64,000 nt of DNA from Maricaulis salignorans (GTDB lineage: Bacteria > Pseudomonadota > Alphaproteobacteria > Caulobacterales > Maricaulaceae). Numbering within the stretch: the first letter of the stretch is position 1; the number at the start of each line of letters is the position of its first letter. The position numbers were made by a program, and so were the translations under genes. Below, piece by piece: positions 8,422-16,538 of this stretch. The stretch covers positions 347,352 through 411,351 of the forward strand of contig NZ_FNHG01000001.1 of the NCBI RefSeq assembly GCF_900103475.1. Reading direction: 5' to 3'. The notes below the pieces were generated by a model. It worked only from the letters and a program-made list of their open reading frames with translations. It had not been told where the DNA came from and did not search any database.

Positions 8422-9771
8422 ATGAGACATTTGTTGAATGCGGCCGCGCTAGCCGGCCTCACGAGTATTGCCAGCCCAGCCTTTGCTGATGACGATCTGT
8501 CATCCATCCGCGCCGAGATCGACGCGATGCGCAGCGAGTACCAGTCCCGGATTTCAGAGCTTGAAAACCGGCTTGCCGAAGCGGAAACTCGCGCCGCCAA
8601 TGCCGAGGCGACGGCCAATTCCGCCCGCACGGCGGTGGCCGCCATTCCGCCGGCGGCCACAGTGGCGCCCCGGGCCATGCCGGTCTCCAGCGCCAGCCGG
8701 ACCGCTGACAATGCCTTCAATCCGGGCATTTCCGTTGTCCTGAACGGGCAATACGCCGCCAGTAGCGAGGATCCCGATGGTGCCGGCGTGTCAGGCTTTG
8801 CGCTCGACGAGGAAGCCGGACGTCCGGAGCGCGGTTTCAATCTCGGTGAGTCCGAGATCGTCCTGACCGCGAATATCGACCCGTCCCTGTATGGCAATCT
8901 CACCTTTGCGCTGACCCCTGAAGGCGAGGCCGAGGTCGAGGAAGCCTATATCCAGACCACAGCCCTGGGCGGCGGCGTCACCCTGCGCGGCGGCCGGCTC
9001 TTCTCCGGCATCGGCTATCTCAACGAAGTGCACGGCCATAACTGGTCCTTCTCCGACCAGCCCTTGCCTTACCGCGCCCTGCTCGGCGGACAGTATGGCG
9101 ATGACGGGGTACAGCTGCGCTGGCTCGCCCCGCTCGACCAGTATGTCGAATTCGGTGCCGAGCTCTACAAGGGTGACAGCTTCCCGGCCGGCGGTGCGGC
9201 CAATGGCGGTACCGGCACCCAGGCGGTCTGGGTCCGCACCGGCGGCGATATCGGCGATAGCTCGAGCTGGCTCGCCTCGGCCTCCTACATGAATGCCGGA
9301 GCGGATGATCGCGATATCGATGGCAGTTCCTTCACCGGCGACGAGACGCTGGGCATTCTGTCCCTCGTCTATAAATGGGCACCGGGCGGTAATCGCCGCG
9401 AACAGAATCTCACCCTGTCGGGGGAGTATTTCTTCGACACGATGGAGGGCGAATTTGACGCCGTTCCAATCAGTCTCGATCGCAGCGGCTGGTATGCCCA
9501 GGGCGTGTATCAATTCCGCCGCCGCTGGAGTGTCGGCCTGCGCTATGCCGCGCTGACGCCGGACAGTGTGCCAGCGGCCCTCGCCGGCAGCGTGTTTGAT
9601 GCTGACGGGGTTGATCCCTGGGCGGCGACGGCCCTGCTCGAGTTCGACACCAGCGAATTTGGACGCCTGCGGGCCCAGTTCACGCATGATGAAACCGGTC
9701 CGGTCGCGAATGATGAATTCCGGCTGCAATACACCGTCATTTATGGGCCGCACAGCGCCCACCGCTATTGA
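8422..9771 (+). CDS. Outer-membrane porin-like beta-barrel protein of the zinc operon
   Basis: About 449 aa. Signal peptide ends at PAFA (about residue 22), followed by a coiled coil (about 25-75, heptads rich in E, R and A: LSSIRAEIDAMRSE, ISELENRLAEAETRA), an Ala/Pro linker, and a beta-rich region of alternating strands ending in an aromatic, F/Y-terminated C-terminus (HSAHRY). The coiled coil plus barrel is the architecture of alphaproteobacterial porins that may cross the periplasm to peptidoglycan. A GGAGGA at 8411-8416 sits 5 bp before ATG 8422; a longer in-frame reading from 7939 would cross the upstream gene. The place in the operon suggests zinc passage across the outer membrane. Confidence 0.78.
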   Translation: MRHLLNAAALAGLTSIASPAFADDDLSSIRAEIDAMRSEYQSRISELENRLAEAETRAANAEATANSARTAVAAIPPAATVAPRAMPVSSASRTADNAFNPGISVVLNGQYAASSEDPDGAGVSGFALDEEAGRPERGFNLGESEIVLTANIDPSLYGNLTFALTPEGEAEVEEAYIQTTALGGGVTLRGGRLFSGIGYLNEVHGHNWSFSDQPLPYRALLGGQYGDDGVQLRWLAPLDQYVEFGAELYKGDSFPAGGAANGGTGTQAVWVRTGGDIGDSSSWLASASYMNAGADDRDIDGSSFTGDETLGILSLVYKWAPGGNRREQNLTLSGEYFFDTMEGEFDAVPISLDRSGWYAQGVYQFRRRWSVGLRYAALTPDSVPAALAGSVFDADGVDPWAATALLEFDTSEFGRLRAQFTHDETGPVANDEFRLQYTVIYGPHSAHRY

Positions 9772-9782
9772 GGACTGGAACC

Positions 9783-10706
9783 GTGATCATGAAAAACTTC
9801 ATCCCCGGTGCCGCGATGGCGGTTGCCCTCAGCCTGTCTGTTTCAGTCCCGGCCTTCGCCGATCTGCGGGTCTTCGCCTGCGAACCGGAATGGGGCGCCT
9901 TGTCGGAGGAAATCGGCGGCGATCATGTCGATATCTATACCGCCACGACGGGCGGCCAGGATCCGCATCATATCCAGGCCCGGCCATCCCTGATCTCCCG
10001 CGCCCGCCGCGCCGATATCCTGATCTGCACCGGTGCGACGCTGGAAATTGGCTGGTTGCCGCAAGTCGTGCGCCAGGCGGCCAATCGCAATATCGCCGAA
10101 GGTCAGCCAGGATATTTCGAGGCGACCAGCGTCGTGACCATGCTGGAAGTGCCCAGCTCGGTGGATCGCTCACAAGGCGATGTCCATGCACCGGGCAATC
10201 CGCACATCCAGACCAATCCGCATAATATCGCTCTGGTTGCCCGGGCCCTGGGCCAGCGCTTCATCGAGCTCGATCCGGCCAATGCGAGCGTGTATCAGGC
10301 CCGGCTTGCAGACTTCCTGCAGCGCTGGGATGCGGCCCTGCTGCGCTGGGAGGCCGAGGCGGCGCCCCTGCACGGTCTTCCCGTGGTGACCCAGCATCAA
10401 AGCTGGATCTATCTGGAAGACTGGCTCGGACTGGACCGGGTCGCCGTGCTGGAATCCCAGCCGGGTGTTCCGCCCTCGAGCGGGCATCTGGCCGAAGTGG
10501 TCAGCACGCTGCAAGACCAGCCGGCGCGGATGGTGATCCGGGCCGCCTATGAGGATGATCGGCCGACCCATTTCATTGCCGAGCGGCTGGGAATCCCTGC
10601 CGTCGAGCTGCCCTTTACGGTCGGCGGCAATGATGCGGCCGATGACCTGTTTGGCCTGTATGACGAAACCCTGCGCCGGCTTCTGGCCGCTGCAGCACAG
10701 GAGTAG
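9783..10706 (+). CDS. znuA: Periplasmic zinc-binding protein of an ABC transporter (ZnuA-like)
   Basis: About 307 aa. Signal peptide ends at PAFA. The cluster A-I metal-binding fold has candidate ligands H62/H63 in GGQDPHHIQARPS, a central His in GNPHIQTNP, the VTQHQSWIY segment, and a C-terminal acidic region. There is no long His-rich loop of the E. coli ZnuA kind, so selectivity for Zn over Mn is inferred. GTG 9783 follows GAGGA at 9770-9774 by 8 bp; the alternative ATG 9789 changes two residues before the signal peptide. It follows the porin and precedes the permease by 5 bp, forming one operon. Confidence 0.88.
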   Translation: MIMKNFIPGAAMAVALSLSVSVPAFADLRVFACEPEWGALSEEIGGDHVDIYTATTGGQDPHHIQARPSLISRARRADILICTGATLEIGWLPQVVRQAANRNIAEGQPGYFEATSVVTMLEVPSSVDRSQGDVHAPGNPHIQTNPHNIALVARALGQRFIELDPANASVYQARLADFLQRWDAALLRWEAEAAPLHGLPVVTQHQSWIYLEDWLGLDRVAVLESQPGVPPSSGHLAEVVSTLQDQPARMVIRAAYEDDRPTHFIAERLGIPAVELPFTVGGNDAADDLFGLYDETLRRLLAAAAQE

Positions 10707-10711
10707 CTGAC

Positions 10712-11485
10712 ATGGGCGCGCTGGAACTGAGCCTGTTGTTTCCGGCCTTTATTGCCGGGCTCCTGGTCATCTCGACGCATGTGCCAATGGGCCGTCAGGT
10801 GCTGGCGCGTGGCATTGTCTTCATTGATCTGGCGATTGCCCAGGTCGCCGGGCTCGGCGTGACCGCTGCTGCCGCCTTCGGCTTCGACGGGGCGGGCTGG
10901 ACGGTGCAGATCTCGGCGGTCGCGGCCGCCTTGCTCGCGGCCTTGCTCCTGCGCTGGACCGAGCGACGCTGGCCGTCTGTGCAGGAGGCCCTGATCGGCG
11001 TCCTGTTCGTCTTCGCCGCCAGCGTCGAGCTCTTGTTGCTCGCCAATAATCCCCATGGCGGCGAGCATCTCAAGGACTTGCTGGTCGGTCAGATCCTCTG
11101 GGTCTCGATCGACAGTCTCTGGCCCGTCGCGGCGATGTATGCCGTCGTGCTGGCGGTCTGGTTCCTGGCGCGCGACCGTATCGGCCGCTTCGGTTTCTAC
11201 GCCCTGTTCGCCCTGGTCGTGACCCAGTCGGTGCAGCTGGTCGGCATCTATCTCGTCTTCGCGACGCTGATCGCGCCGGCCCTCGCGGCCCGCTTCTGGC
11301 CCGACCGTTTCGGGCTCGCCATCGCCTATGGTGTGGCTGTCGCAGGCTATGTCATCGGTCTGCTGGCCTCGGCGGCCTTCGATCTGCCGACGGGGGCAGT
11401 GATCGTGGTCGCGATTGTCGGCCTGATGTCGGTCTCGATCCTGCTGCGCGGACCGGAGAAACCCGTCGCCCCGGCTGACGGCTGA
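10712..11485 (+). CDS. znuB: Metal ABC transporter permease (ZnuB-like, ABC-3 family)
   Basis: Protein of 257 aa with about seven or eight hydrophobic segments. The segments around RGIVFIDLAIAQVAGLG, DLLVGQILWVS and VYLVFATLIAPALAA-type stretches match the ABC-3 metal permease family (ZnuB, MntB). It should form the membrane channel fed by the preceding binding protein. There are only 5 bp between the znuA stop and this ATG, and no ATPase gene in between or after: the operon ends at a convergent hairpin and the next gene is on the opposite strand. The ATPase must come from elsewhere or from a shared subunit. Confidence 0.9.
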   Translation: MGALELSLLFPAFIAGLLVISTHVPMGRQVLARGIVFIDLAIAQVAGLGVTAAAAFGFDGAGWTVQISAVAAALLAALLLRWTERRWPSVQEALIGVLFVFAASVELLLLANNPHGGEHLKDLLVGQILWVSIDSLWPVAAMYAVVLAVWFLARDRIGRFGFYALFALVVTQSVQLVGIYLVFATLIAPALAARFWPDRFGLAIAYGVAVAGYVIGLLASAAFDLPTGAVIVVAIVGLMSVSILLRGPEKPVAPADG

Positions 11486-11493
11486 AACGCAAA

Positions 11494-11525
11494 CGGCCCG
11501 CCGGCACACAGGTGCTGGCGGGCCG
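11494..11525. terminator. Convergent terminator between znuB and the desuccinylase-like gene
   Basis: 14-bp stem CGGCCCGCCGGCAC / GTGCTGGCGGGCCG with one G-U pair and a 4-base loop (ACAG). It lies between two converging genes. The minus-strand side is followed by GTTTGCGTTT, the plus-strand side by GTTCTC, so a terminator role is more convincing for the minus-strand gene. Confidence 0.65.
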
Positions 11526-11544
11526 GTTCTCAGGGGCAAACGGT

Positions 11545-12588
11545 CTAGATGATCTCGTCTTCGTCGAAGATCGGGTCGGCCTCGAATTCGAGCGCCATAT
11601 TGTCGAGCGTCGATTCCGCGTCGGCGGCCTTGCTGAGCTTGGCGATGTGGAACAGGCCATCGCCCTCATTGACCACCGGCAGATTGGTGCGGCCAACGAT
11701 CAGGCCGGGCTCCTCGACAATCAGCTCGATCTCGACCTCGCCGAAGGGATCGGAAATCACGCCCAGCACATCATTGGCCATCACCTGGTCGCCAATCGTC
11801 TTGTAGCTGCGCATCAGGCCGCCGGCCGGTGCGCGTATCCAATAGCTCGAGCGCGACTTCATTGGCGGGGTGCGGGGACGCGTGGCATCCTTGGCGGGCA
11901 GCATTTCCAGATGACGCATGACGCGCATGATGCCGGTGACGCCGGCACGGATGGCGAATTCGTCGAAGCGCAGTCCTTCGCCCGCCTCATAGAGCAGCAC
12001 ATCGACGCCGGCTTCCTGCGCCGTGTAGCGCAGCGAGCCCTCGCGGGTTTTCGAGGTCAGGATCAGTGGCGCACCAAAGGCCTCGGCCAGCTCCATGGTG
12101 CGCGGCATCGCGGGTGAGATGCGGATCTGCGGCAGATTGGTGCGGTTGATGGCGGCGGAGTGCAGGTCAATCCCGACATCGGAGCGCTTGACGATCTCCG
12201 TCATGAAAATGTGCGCCAGCCGCGCCGCCAGTGATCCCTGGGTGCTGCCGGGGAAGCAGCGATTGAGATCGCGCCGGTCGGGCAGATAGCGCGAATGCGA
12301 CATGAAGCCATAGGAATTGACGATCGGCACAGCCAGCAGTGTGCCGCGCAGCCGGTTCAGGGCCGGATTGCGCAGCAGGCGGCGTACGATCTCGACACCG
12401 ATGATCTCGTCACCATGAACCGCAGCGCTGACGAACAGCCTCGGTCCGGCGCGCTTGCCGTGGACGACATGCGCCGACATGGTGACGGGCGTGTGGTCCG
12501 ACAGCACGCTGACCGGCAGGTCGACCGTGGCGCGGCTGCCGGCGGCAATGGCATGCCGGCCGATTTCGAAAGCGGGACGGGCCGGCAT
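11545..12588 (-). CDS. Succinylglutamate desuccinylase/aspartoacylase family protein (RimK-linked)
   Basis: Protein of 347 aa of the AstE/AspA (M14-like) zinc hydrolase family. VHGDEIIG carries the first zinc His and Glu, and the third ligand is probably the His in DLHSAAINR (about residue 145). The C-terminal part, after SSYWIRAPAGG, looks like a biotinyl-type barrel (YKTIGDQVMANDVLG), typical of the RimK-associated subgroup. Its ATG shares one base with the rimK stop, so it is the third gene of a protease-rimK-hydrolase operon. In this position it may act on a glutamyl- or succinyl-type adduct, but the true substrate is unknown; it should not be read as an arginine-catabolism gene. Confidence 0.85.
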   Translation of the reverse strand: MPARPAFEIGRHAIAAGSRATVDLPVSVLSDHTPVTMSAHVVHGKRAGPRLFVSAAVHGDEIIGVEIVRRLLRNPALNRLRGTLLAVPIVNSYGFMSHSRYLPDRRDLNRCFPGSTQGSLAARLAHIFMTEIVKRSDVGIDLHSAAINRTNLPQIRISPAMPRTMELAEAFGAPLILTSKTREGSLRYTAQEAGVDVLLYEAGEGLRFDEFAIRAGVTGIMRVMRHLEMLPAKDATRPRTPPMKSRSSYWIRAPAGGLMRSYKTIGDQVMANDVLGVISDPFGEVEIELIVEEPGLIVGRTNLPVVNEGDGLFHIAKLSKAADAESTLDNMALEFEADPIFDEDEII

Positions 12589-13493
12589 CAGCCCGCGCCC
12601 TTGGTCTTGGTCTTGCCGGGCACGCTGGTCTTCTCCAGCGTCTCGATAATCTTGCCGGCGACATCAATCCCGGTCGCTTTCTCGACGCCTTCTAGGCCGG
12701 GCGAGGAATTGACCTCCATCACCACCGGGCCGTGATTGGAGCGCAGCATGTCGACGCCGCAGACATTCAGCCCCATGCTTTTGGCGGCGCGCACGGCGGT
12801 CGAGCGCTCTTCCGGTGAGATCTTCACCGCCTGGGCCGTGCCGCCCTGGTGCAGGTTGGAGCGGAACTCGCCCTTGGCGCCGGTGCGCTGCATCGCCGCG
12901 ACGACCTTGCCGCCGACCACGAGGGCGCGGATGTCCGAGCCGCCGGCTTCCTTGATGAATTCCTGCACCAGGATATTCACGCCGGCACCGCGGAAGGCCT
13001 CGATGACGGATTTGGCGGAGCGGTCGGAATCGACCAGCACGACGCCAATGCCTTGTGTGCCCTCAAGCAGTTTGATGACCAGGGGCGAGCCGCCGGTGAC
13101 GGCGAGCACTTCGGTGGTCTGTTTGGGATCATGGGCGAAGGTCGTCACCGGCAGGCCAATCCCGTCGCGCGCCAGCAGCTGCAAGGAGCGCAGCTTGTCG
13201 CGCGAGCGCCCGATGGCGACGGATTCATTGAGCGGATAGACGCCCATCATCTCGAACTGGCGCAGCACGGCGAGGCCGTAAAATGTTACCGAGGCACCGA
13301 TGCGCGGGATGACCGCGTCGTATTTCGGCAGTTTCTCGCCATTGTAGTAAATCGCCGGATTGCGCGAGGCGATATTCATGTAGCAGCGCAGCGTATCGAT
13401 GATGTCGAGCTCGTGGCCGCGTGCTTCCGCCGCCTCTTTCAGGCGCTTGTGCGAGTAGAGATTGGCATTGCGGGCCAGCATGGCGATTTTCAT
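12588..13493 (-). CDS. rimK: RimK: ribosomal protein S6-L-glutamate ligase family
   Basis: About 301 aa, the usual RimK length. ATP-grasp enzyme that adds glutamate to the C-terminus of ribosomal protein S6 or related acceptors. Evidence: start [25 protein letters not shown], the FRSNLHQGG loop and the metal-binding [10 protein letters not shown] near the C-terminus. ATG 13493 is preceded by AAGGA at 8-bp spacing; an in-frame start at 13715 would overlap the protease gene and is rejected. The C-terminal tail ([14 protein letters not shown]) is extra to the core. It overlaps the downstream hydrolase start by one base. Confidence 0.94.
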   Translation of the reverse strand: MKIAMLARNANLYSHKRLKEAAEARGHELDIIDTLRCYMNIASRNPAIYYNGEKLPKYDAVIPRIGASVTFYGLAVLRQFEMMGVYPLNESVAIGRSRDKLRSLQLLARDGIGLPVTTFAHDPKQTTEVLAVTGGSPLVIKLLEGTQGIGVVLVDSDRSAKSVIEAFRGAGVNILVQEFIKEAGGSDIRALVVGGKVVAAMQRTGAKGEFRSNLHQGGTAQAVKISPEERSTAVRAAKSMGLNVCGVDMLRSNHGPVVMEVNSSPGLEGVEKATGIDVAGKIIETLEKTSVPGKTKTKGAG

Positions 13494-13552
13494 GGCGATA
13501 GTCCTTTCAGAGGTGGTCGGACAGCGGCCGGATGGTTCGCCGTCAGCATGTG

Positions 13553-14032
13553 TCAGGCCGGTTGGCCTGCGGCCGGCACGGGATGGGAAGGCGGTCCGCT
13601 GAGGAATGAGCGGCCCGGATTGACGCAGATCCGGCGGTTTCGCAGCGCCGTTCGCCCCAGGATCAGGTCGTATTTCATCGGTTCGCGATCGGCGAGCGAG
13701 AGTTCGATTGACCATTGGCGCGAGCCGAGCGTCAGCCGGGTTTCTATGACATGGCGCAGCTCGGGAATGCCGCTGGTATTCTTGATTTCACGCCGGTCCG
13801 CAATCGGGGCGAGGCAGCGTTGGACATGACGGTCCTCGGTGAAGGTCACATCGAATTCCACCCAGGTTTCGCCGGCGCGCTCAAACTCGCGGACGATGGA
13901 CGCATTGAGCGCAGAAGTGCGCGCACCGGTATCGATCTTGGCGTGGAGCGCCGGGATATCGAGGCCCGGTAGCCCGACGATTTCGCGCCAGCCGATTTCT
14001 GTCCTGGGGGAGGCGCGGTGAGGCTTTGTCAC
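13553..14032 (-). CDS. rimB: Retropepsin-like, RimK-associated protease (PF05618)
   Basis: Protein of 159 aa. D34 in [14 protein letters not shown] is the single catalytic aspartate of the retropepsin-like family; the partner strand is [11 protein letters not shown] near the C-terminus. It was annotated historically as ATP-dependent zinc protease, but the family is aspartic-type. It is often encoded beside rimK, where it is thought to act on or regulate glutamated proteins. GTG start at 14032 overlaps the TGA of the upstream small gene (GTGA). The symbol is by position and family, not by experiment. Confidence 0.8.
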   Translation of the reverse strand: MTKPHRASPRTEIGWREIVGLPGLDIPALHAKIDTGARTSALNASIVREFERAGETWVEFDVTFTEDRHVQRCLAPIADRREIKNTSGIPELRHVIETRLTLGSRQWSIELSLADREPMKYDLILGRTALRNRRICVNPGRSFLSGPPSHPVPAAGQPA

Positions 14033-14310
14033 CGCAGGCTTTCCTCATTGGCGCGCCGGTAGTTCACGAAGGAATTCGCACTCAGAACCACGAAAAAACT
14101 GTCCATGTCGACAAGGATATAGCCGCGTTCGAGCAGGCTTCGGGTCAGTTGGCGGATATCATCATCATAGAGGCGGCGGCGTTGAAATATCTGGCGCAGG
14201 AGCTTGTTCGATATCCGGAACCGTCCCTTCGGCTTGCCGCCGAACGGTGTGTCGAACAGGGCTGCAAGCTTGTCGGCGGCCGTCTCGAAGCAAGGTGGGG
14301 TCAAATTCAT
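14029..14310 (-). CDS. Small conserved protein upstream of the RimK cluster, winged-helix-like
   Basis: Protein of 93 aa that I do not recognise by name. Helices RISNKLLRQIFQRRRLYDDD and QLTRSLLERGYILVDMD are followed by a beta-hairpin (FFVVLSANSFVNYRR). This reads like a small winged-helix fold with a hydrophobic C-terminal strand. The stop overlaps the start of the retropepsin gene (GTGA), so it is the first gene of the four-gene operon. An attractive role is a regulator of the cluster, but nothing in the sequence proves DNA binding. Start ATG at 14310; there is no strong Shine-Dalgarno in front of it. Confidence 0.65.
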   Translation of the reverse strand: MNLTPPCFETAADKLAALFDTPFGGKPKGRFRISNKLLRQIFQRRRLYDDDIRQLTRSLLERGYILVDMDSFFVVLSANSFVNYRRANEESLR

Positions 14311-14325
14311 GCCACACGATAGAAA

Positions 14326-14362
14326 GACATAAAATAATTGTCCAGAGAAAGTTTTTTATGTC
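14326..14362. promoter_or_regulatory. AT-rich inverted repeat in the mgtE/small-protein divergent region
   Basis: Perfect 9-bp arms GACATAAAA (14326-14334) and TTTTATGTC (14354-14362), 19 bp apart, inside an otherwise GC-rich chromosome and between divergent starts at 14310 and 14412. It could be a dimeric operator or the stem of an mgtE leader. No regulator can be assigned. It is too short for a classic M-box. Confidence 0.4.
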
Positions 14363-14411
14363 ATTAAGCAGTAAATCCATAATCGATACGCACTGATCCG
14401 GAGGGCGTCCC

Positions 14412-15791
14412 GTGTCGCAGACCCACCCAGAACCTGAATTCGACGAACCCGGCGATATCCACGACCGGATCCGCGACGCGATTGCGGCCGATGATGTCGA
14501 CGGGCTGGAAGCCTTGCTCGCGACGCTGACGCTCAGCGATGCCCTGCGTGAAATCCTGCAATTCGCCCCGAAGGAACGCGACCGCATCTTCGGCATGCTG
14601 CATGCCGACCGCGCCGCCGAACTGATCAATGAGGCACCGAACGAAATTGCCGTCGAACTCGTCGAGCGGCTCTCGGTGGGCACCGCCGTCGATATTATCG
14701 ATGAGCTGGATTCCGATGTTCAGGCTGATGTCATCGGCGAGCTCAGCGATGAGGATGCCGAGGCGATCCTGGCGGAGATGGATGAACAGGACGCCGCCGA
14801 TGTCCGGCGTCTGGTCTCCTATGATGACGGCACGGCCGGTGGCCTGATGATCGCCGAGGCGTTCACTTTTCACGAAGGCGATACGGTCGGCCAGGTTCTG
14901 CGCCGGCTCGCCTCCGATGAGGAGGACTTCGAGCCCTATCGCGGTCAGCACCCCTATATCCTCGACGCAGAGGAGCGGCCGGTCGGGGTTGTCTCCTTGC
15001 GGGCCTTGCTGACCTCCAAGCGCAGCGCCGCGCTCTCCGGCATCATGAGCACACCGGTCACGGTCGGGGCGCAGGCTCCGCTCGATGAGCTGCGGGACCT
15101 GTTCGACAAGTACAGTTATCTGGGGATTCCGGTGGTGGAGGCCGATGGTCGCCTGGTCGGTGTCGTCTCCCGCTCGGCGATGGACGAGGCGGTCCTGGAG
15201 CGCTCCGAGTCCGATGGCCTGAAGCGCCAGGGTCTGGTTGGCGATGAGTTGCGCTCGCAACCGACCGTCCTGCGCGCGCGGCGCCGGCTCGCCTGGCTCT
15301 CGACCAATATTGTCCTCAACATCATCGCGGCCTGTGTGATCTCGGCTTATGAGGAAACCCTGACCGCCATCATCGCGATCGCCATCTTCCTGCCCATGGT
15401 GTCCGACATGAGCGGTTGTTCCGGCAATCAGGCGGTGGCGGTCACGATGCGCGAATTATCGCTGGGGCTGGTCAAGCCGATCGACGCGTTCCGGGTCTGG
15501 GCCAAGGAGGCCTCGGTCGGGGTGATCAACGGGATCGTGCTGGGCATCCTGATCGGGCTGGTGGCCTGGATCTGGAAGGGCAATGCGGTGCTGGGCGGCG
15601 TCATCGGCGTCGCACTGGCGCTTAATACCGTGCTGGCCGTCTCCATCGGCGGCGTAGTGCCGCTTCTGCTCAAGCGCTTCGGCCAGGATCCCGCCGCGGC
15701 GAGCGGGCCCTTATTGACGACCATTACCGACATGGCCGGCTTCTTCCTGGTACTCAGCCTGGCGTCAGCCTTCCTGCCCTGGATCGTCTAG
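14412..15791 (+). CDS. mgtE: Magnesium transporter MgtE
   Basis: Protein of 459 aa with the MgtE layout: N-terminal superhelical domain (about 1-130), paired CBS domains (about 150-270), a plug helix, and five membrane helices (about 300-455). The pore region has the conserved PMVSDMSGCSGNQA segment with the Gly-Asn signature. Inner-membrane, Mg2+-gated uptake channel. GTG start at 14412 with GGAGGGC at 14403-14409. It is divergent from the RimK operon and convergent with a TetR gene. Confidence 0.94.
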   Translation: MSQTHPEPEFDEPGDIHDRIRDAIAADDVDGLEALLATLTLSDALREILQFAPKERDRIFGMLHADRAAELINEAPNEIAVELVERLSVGTAVDIIDELDSDVQADVIGELSDEDAEAILAEMDEQDAADVRRLVSYDDGTAGGLMIAEAFTFHEGDTVGQVLRRLASDEEDFEPYRGQHPYILDAEERPVGVVSLRALLTSKRSAALSGIMSTPVTVGAQAPLDELRDLFDKYSYLGIPVVEADGRLVGVVSRSAMDEAVLERSESDGLKRQGLVGDELRSQPTVLRARRRLAWLSTNIVLNIIAACVISAYEETLTAIIAIAIFLPMVSDMSGCSGNQAVAVTMRELSLGLVKPIDAFRVWAKEASVGVINGIVLGILIGLVAWIWKGNAVLGGVIGVALALNTVLAVSIGGVVPLLLKRFGQDPAAASGPLLTTITDMAGFFLVLSLASAFLPWIV

Positions 15792-15836
15792 GCGGGCTTT
15801 GGCCGGCGCACCGGGCCAGAGGTCTGGCTTGCGGCC

Positions 15837-16403
15837 TCAGAATTCCTTGATGCTGAGGCGAACGAGATCCTCGATCCGCTTCTGGAAGGCGGCCTGTCCG
15901 GGCGCCTCGATATCCCAGGAGCCGCGGATGATCTTGCTGACGATCAAACCGATAATGACGCTGCCCATCATGCGCGCGCGCAATTGCGGGCTCTCGCCGT
16001 CGAGCAATTGCGAGATCGGTTCATCGAAGCGCTGGACCATCGCGTCGCGCACCAGGGTCGCGGCGGTCCTGGACGAGGCCGAGCGCAGCATGATGAGCAG
16101 GTCCTCAACCGCCTCCTGGTCGCCATCCTTGCTGACGACCATCTCCGCAACCCGGACACTGAGCCCGTCGCGGCCGGCCTCGATCACATCGAGAGGTTTG
16201 TCCGGGCGCAGCAGGAGCTGGGCGAACAATTCTTCCTTGGAGCCGAAATAGCGGCAGACCAGGGCCGCATCGACGCCCGCCTTGACGGCGATATCGCGAA
16301 CCCCGACCTGGTCATAGCTCTCGCGCGAGAAACAATAGCGCGCTGCGGCCAGAATTGCGGCGCGTGTGGCCTCGGCATTACGGGGGCGGGCGGGCTTGGT
16401 CAT
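15837..16403 (-). CDS. TetR-family repressor of the adjacent RND pump
   Basis: Protein of 188 aa. The N-terminal HTH region (VGVRDIAVKAGVDAALVCRY) ends in the FGSKEELF turn typical of TetR/AcrR regulators. It is divergent from the adaptor and pump genes, and the 135-bp intergenic region holds two near-identical 16-bp palindromes, so it most likely represses itself and the pump, with an unknown ligand releasing it. Starts at 16403. Confidence 0.88.
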   Translation of the reverse strand: MTKPARPRNAEATRAAILAAARYCFSRESYDQVGVRDIAVKAGVDAALVCRYFGSKEELFAQLLLRPDKPLDVIEAGRDGLSVRVAEMVVSKDGDQEAVEDLLIMLRSASSRTAATLVRDAMVQRFDEPISQLLDGESPQLRARMMGSVIIGLIVSKIIRGSWDIEAPGQAAFQKRIEDLVRLSIKEF

Positions 16404-16432
16404 AAAACAATCCTGGTTCGCAGCAACAACTT

Positions 16433-16448
16433 GTCATCGGCTGTTGAC
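16433..16448. promoter_or_regulatory. TetR operator-like site 1
   Basis: GTCATCGGCTGTTGAC matches site 2 at 13 of 16 positions and keeps the GTCA...TGAC ends. It sits 42 bp upstream of site 2, about four helical turns. It overlaps a TTGACA that could be a -35 box at 16444-16449 for the pump promoter. Confidence 0.6.
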
Positions 16449-16474
16449 ATAGTATAGCCATCGGGCGCAATTAT

Positions 16475-16490
16475 GTCATCGACCGATGAC
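16475..16490. promoter_or_regulatory. TetR operator-like site 2
   Basis: GTCATCGACCGATGAC is a perfect 7-bp inverted repeat with a 2-bp centre. It lies between the divergent TetR and RND adaptor genes, 49 bp before the adaptor ATG, near where the -10 or transcription start of the pump promoter should be. Binding there would block transcription. Confidence 0.65.
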
Positions 16491-16538
16491 TTGTAGCCGC
16501 AGCTGCGCCCGTATCGGCCCATTTTCCAAGGACTCGAC

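Noticed and set aside
15799..15836. Possible terminator between mgtE and TetR (GCCAGA / TCTGGC)
   Set aside because: Only 6 bp with a 2-base loop and no T-run; too weak to call.
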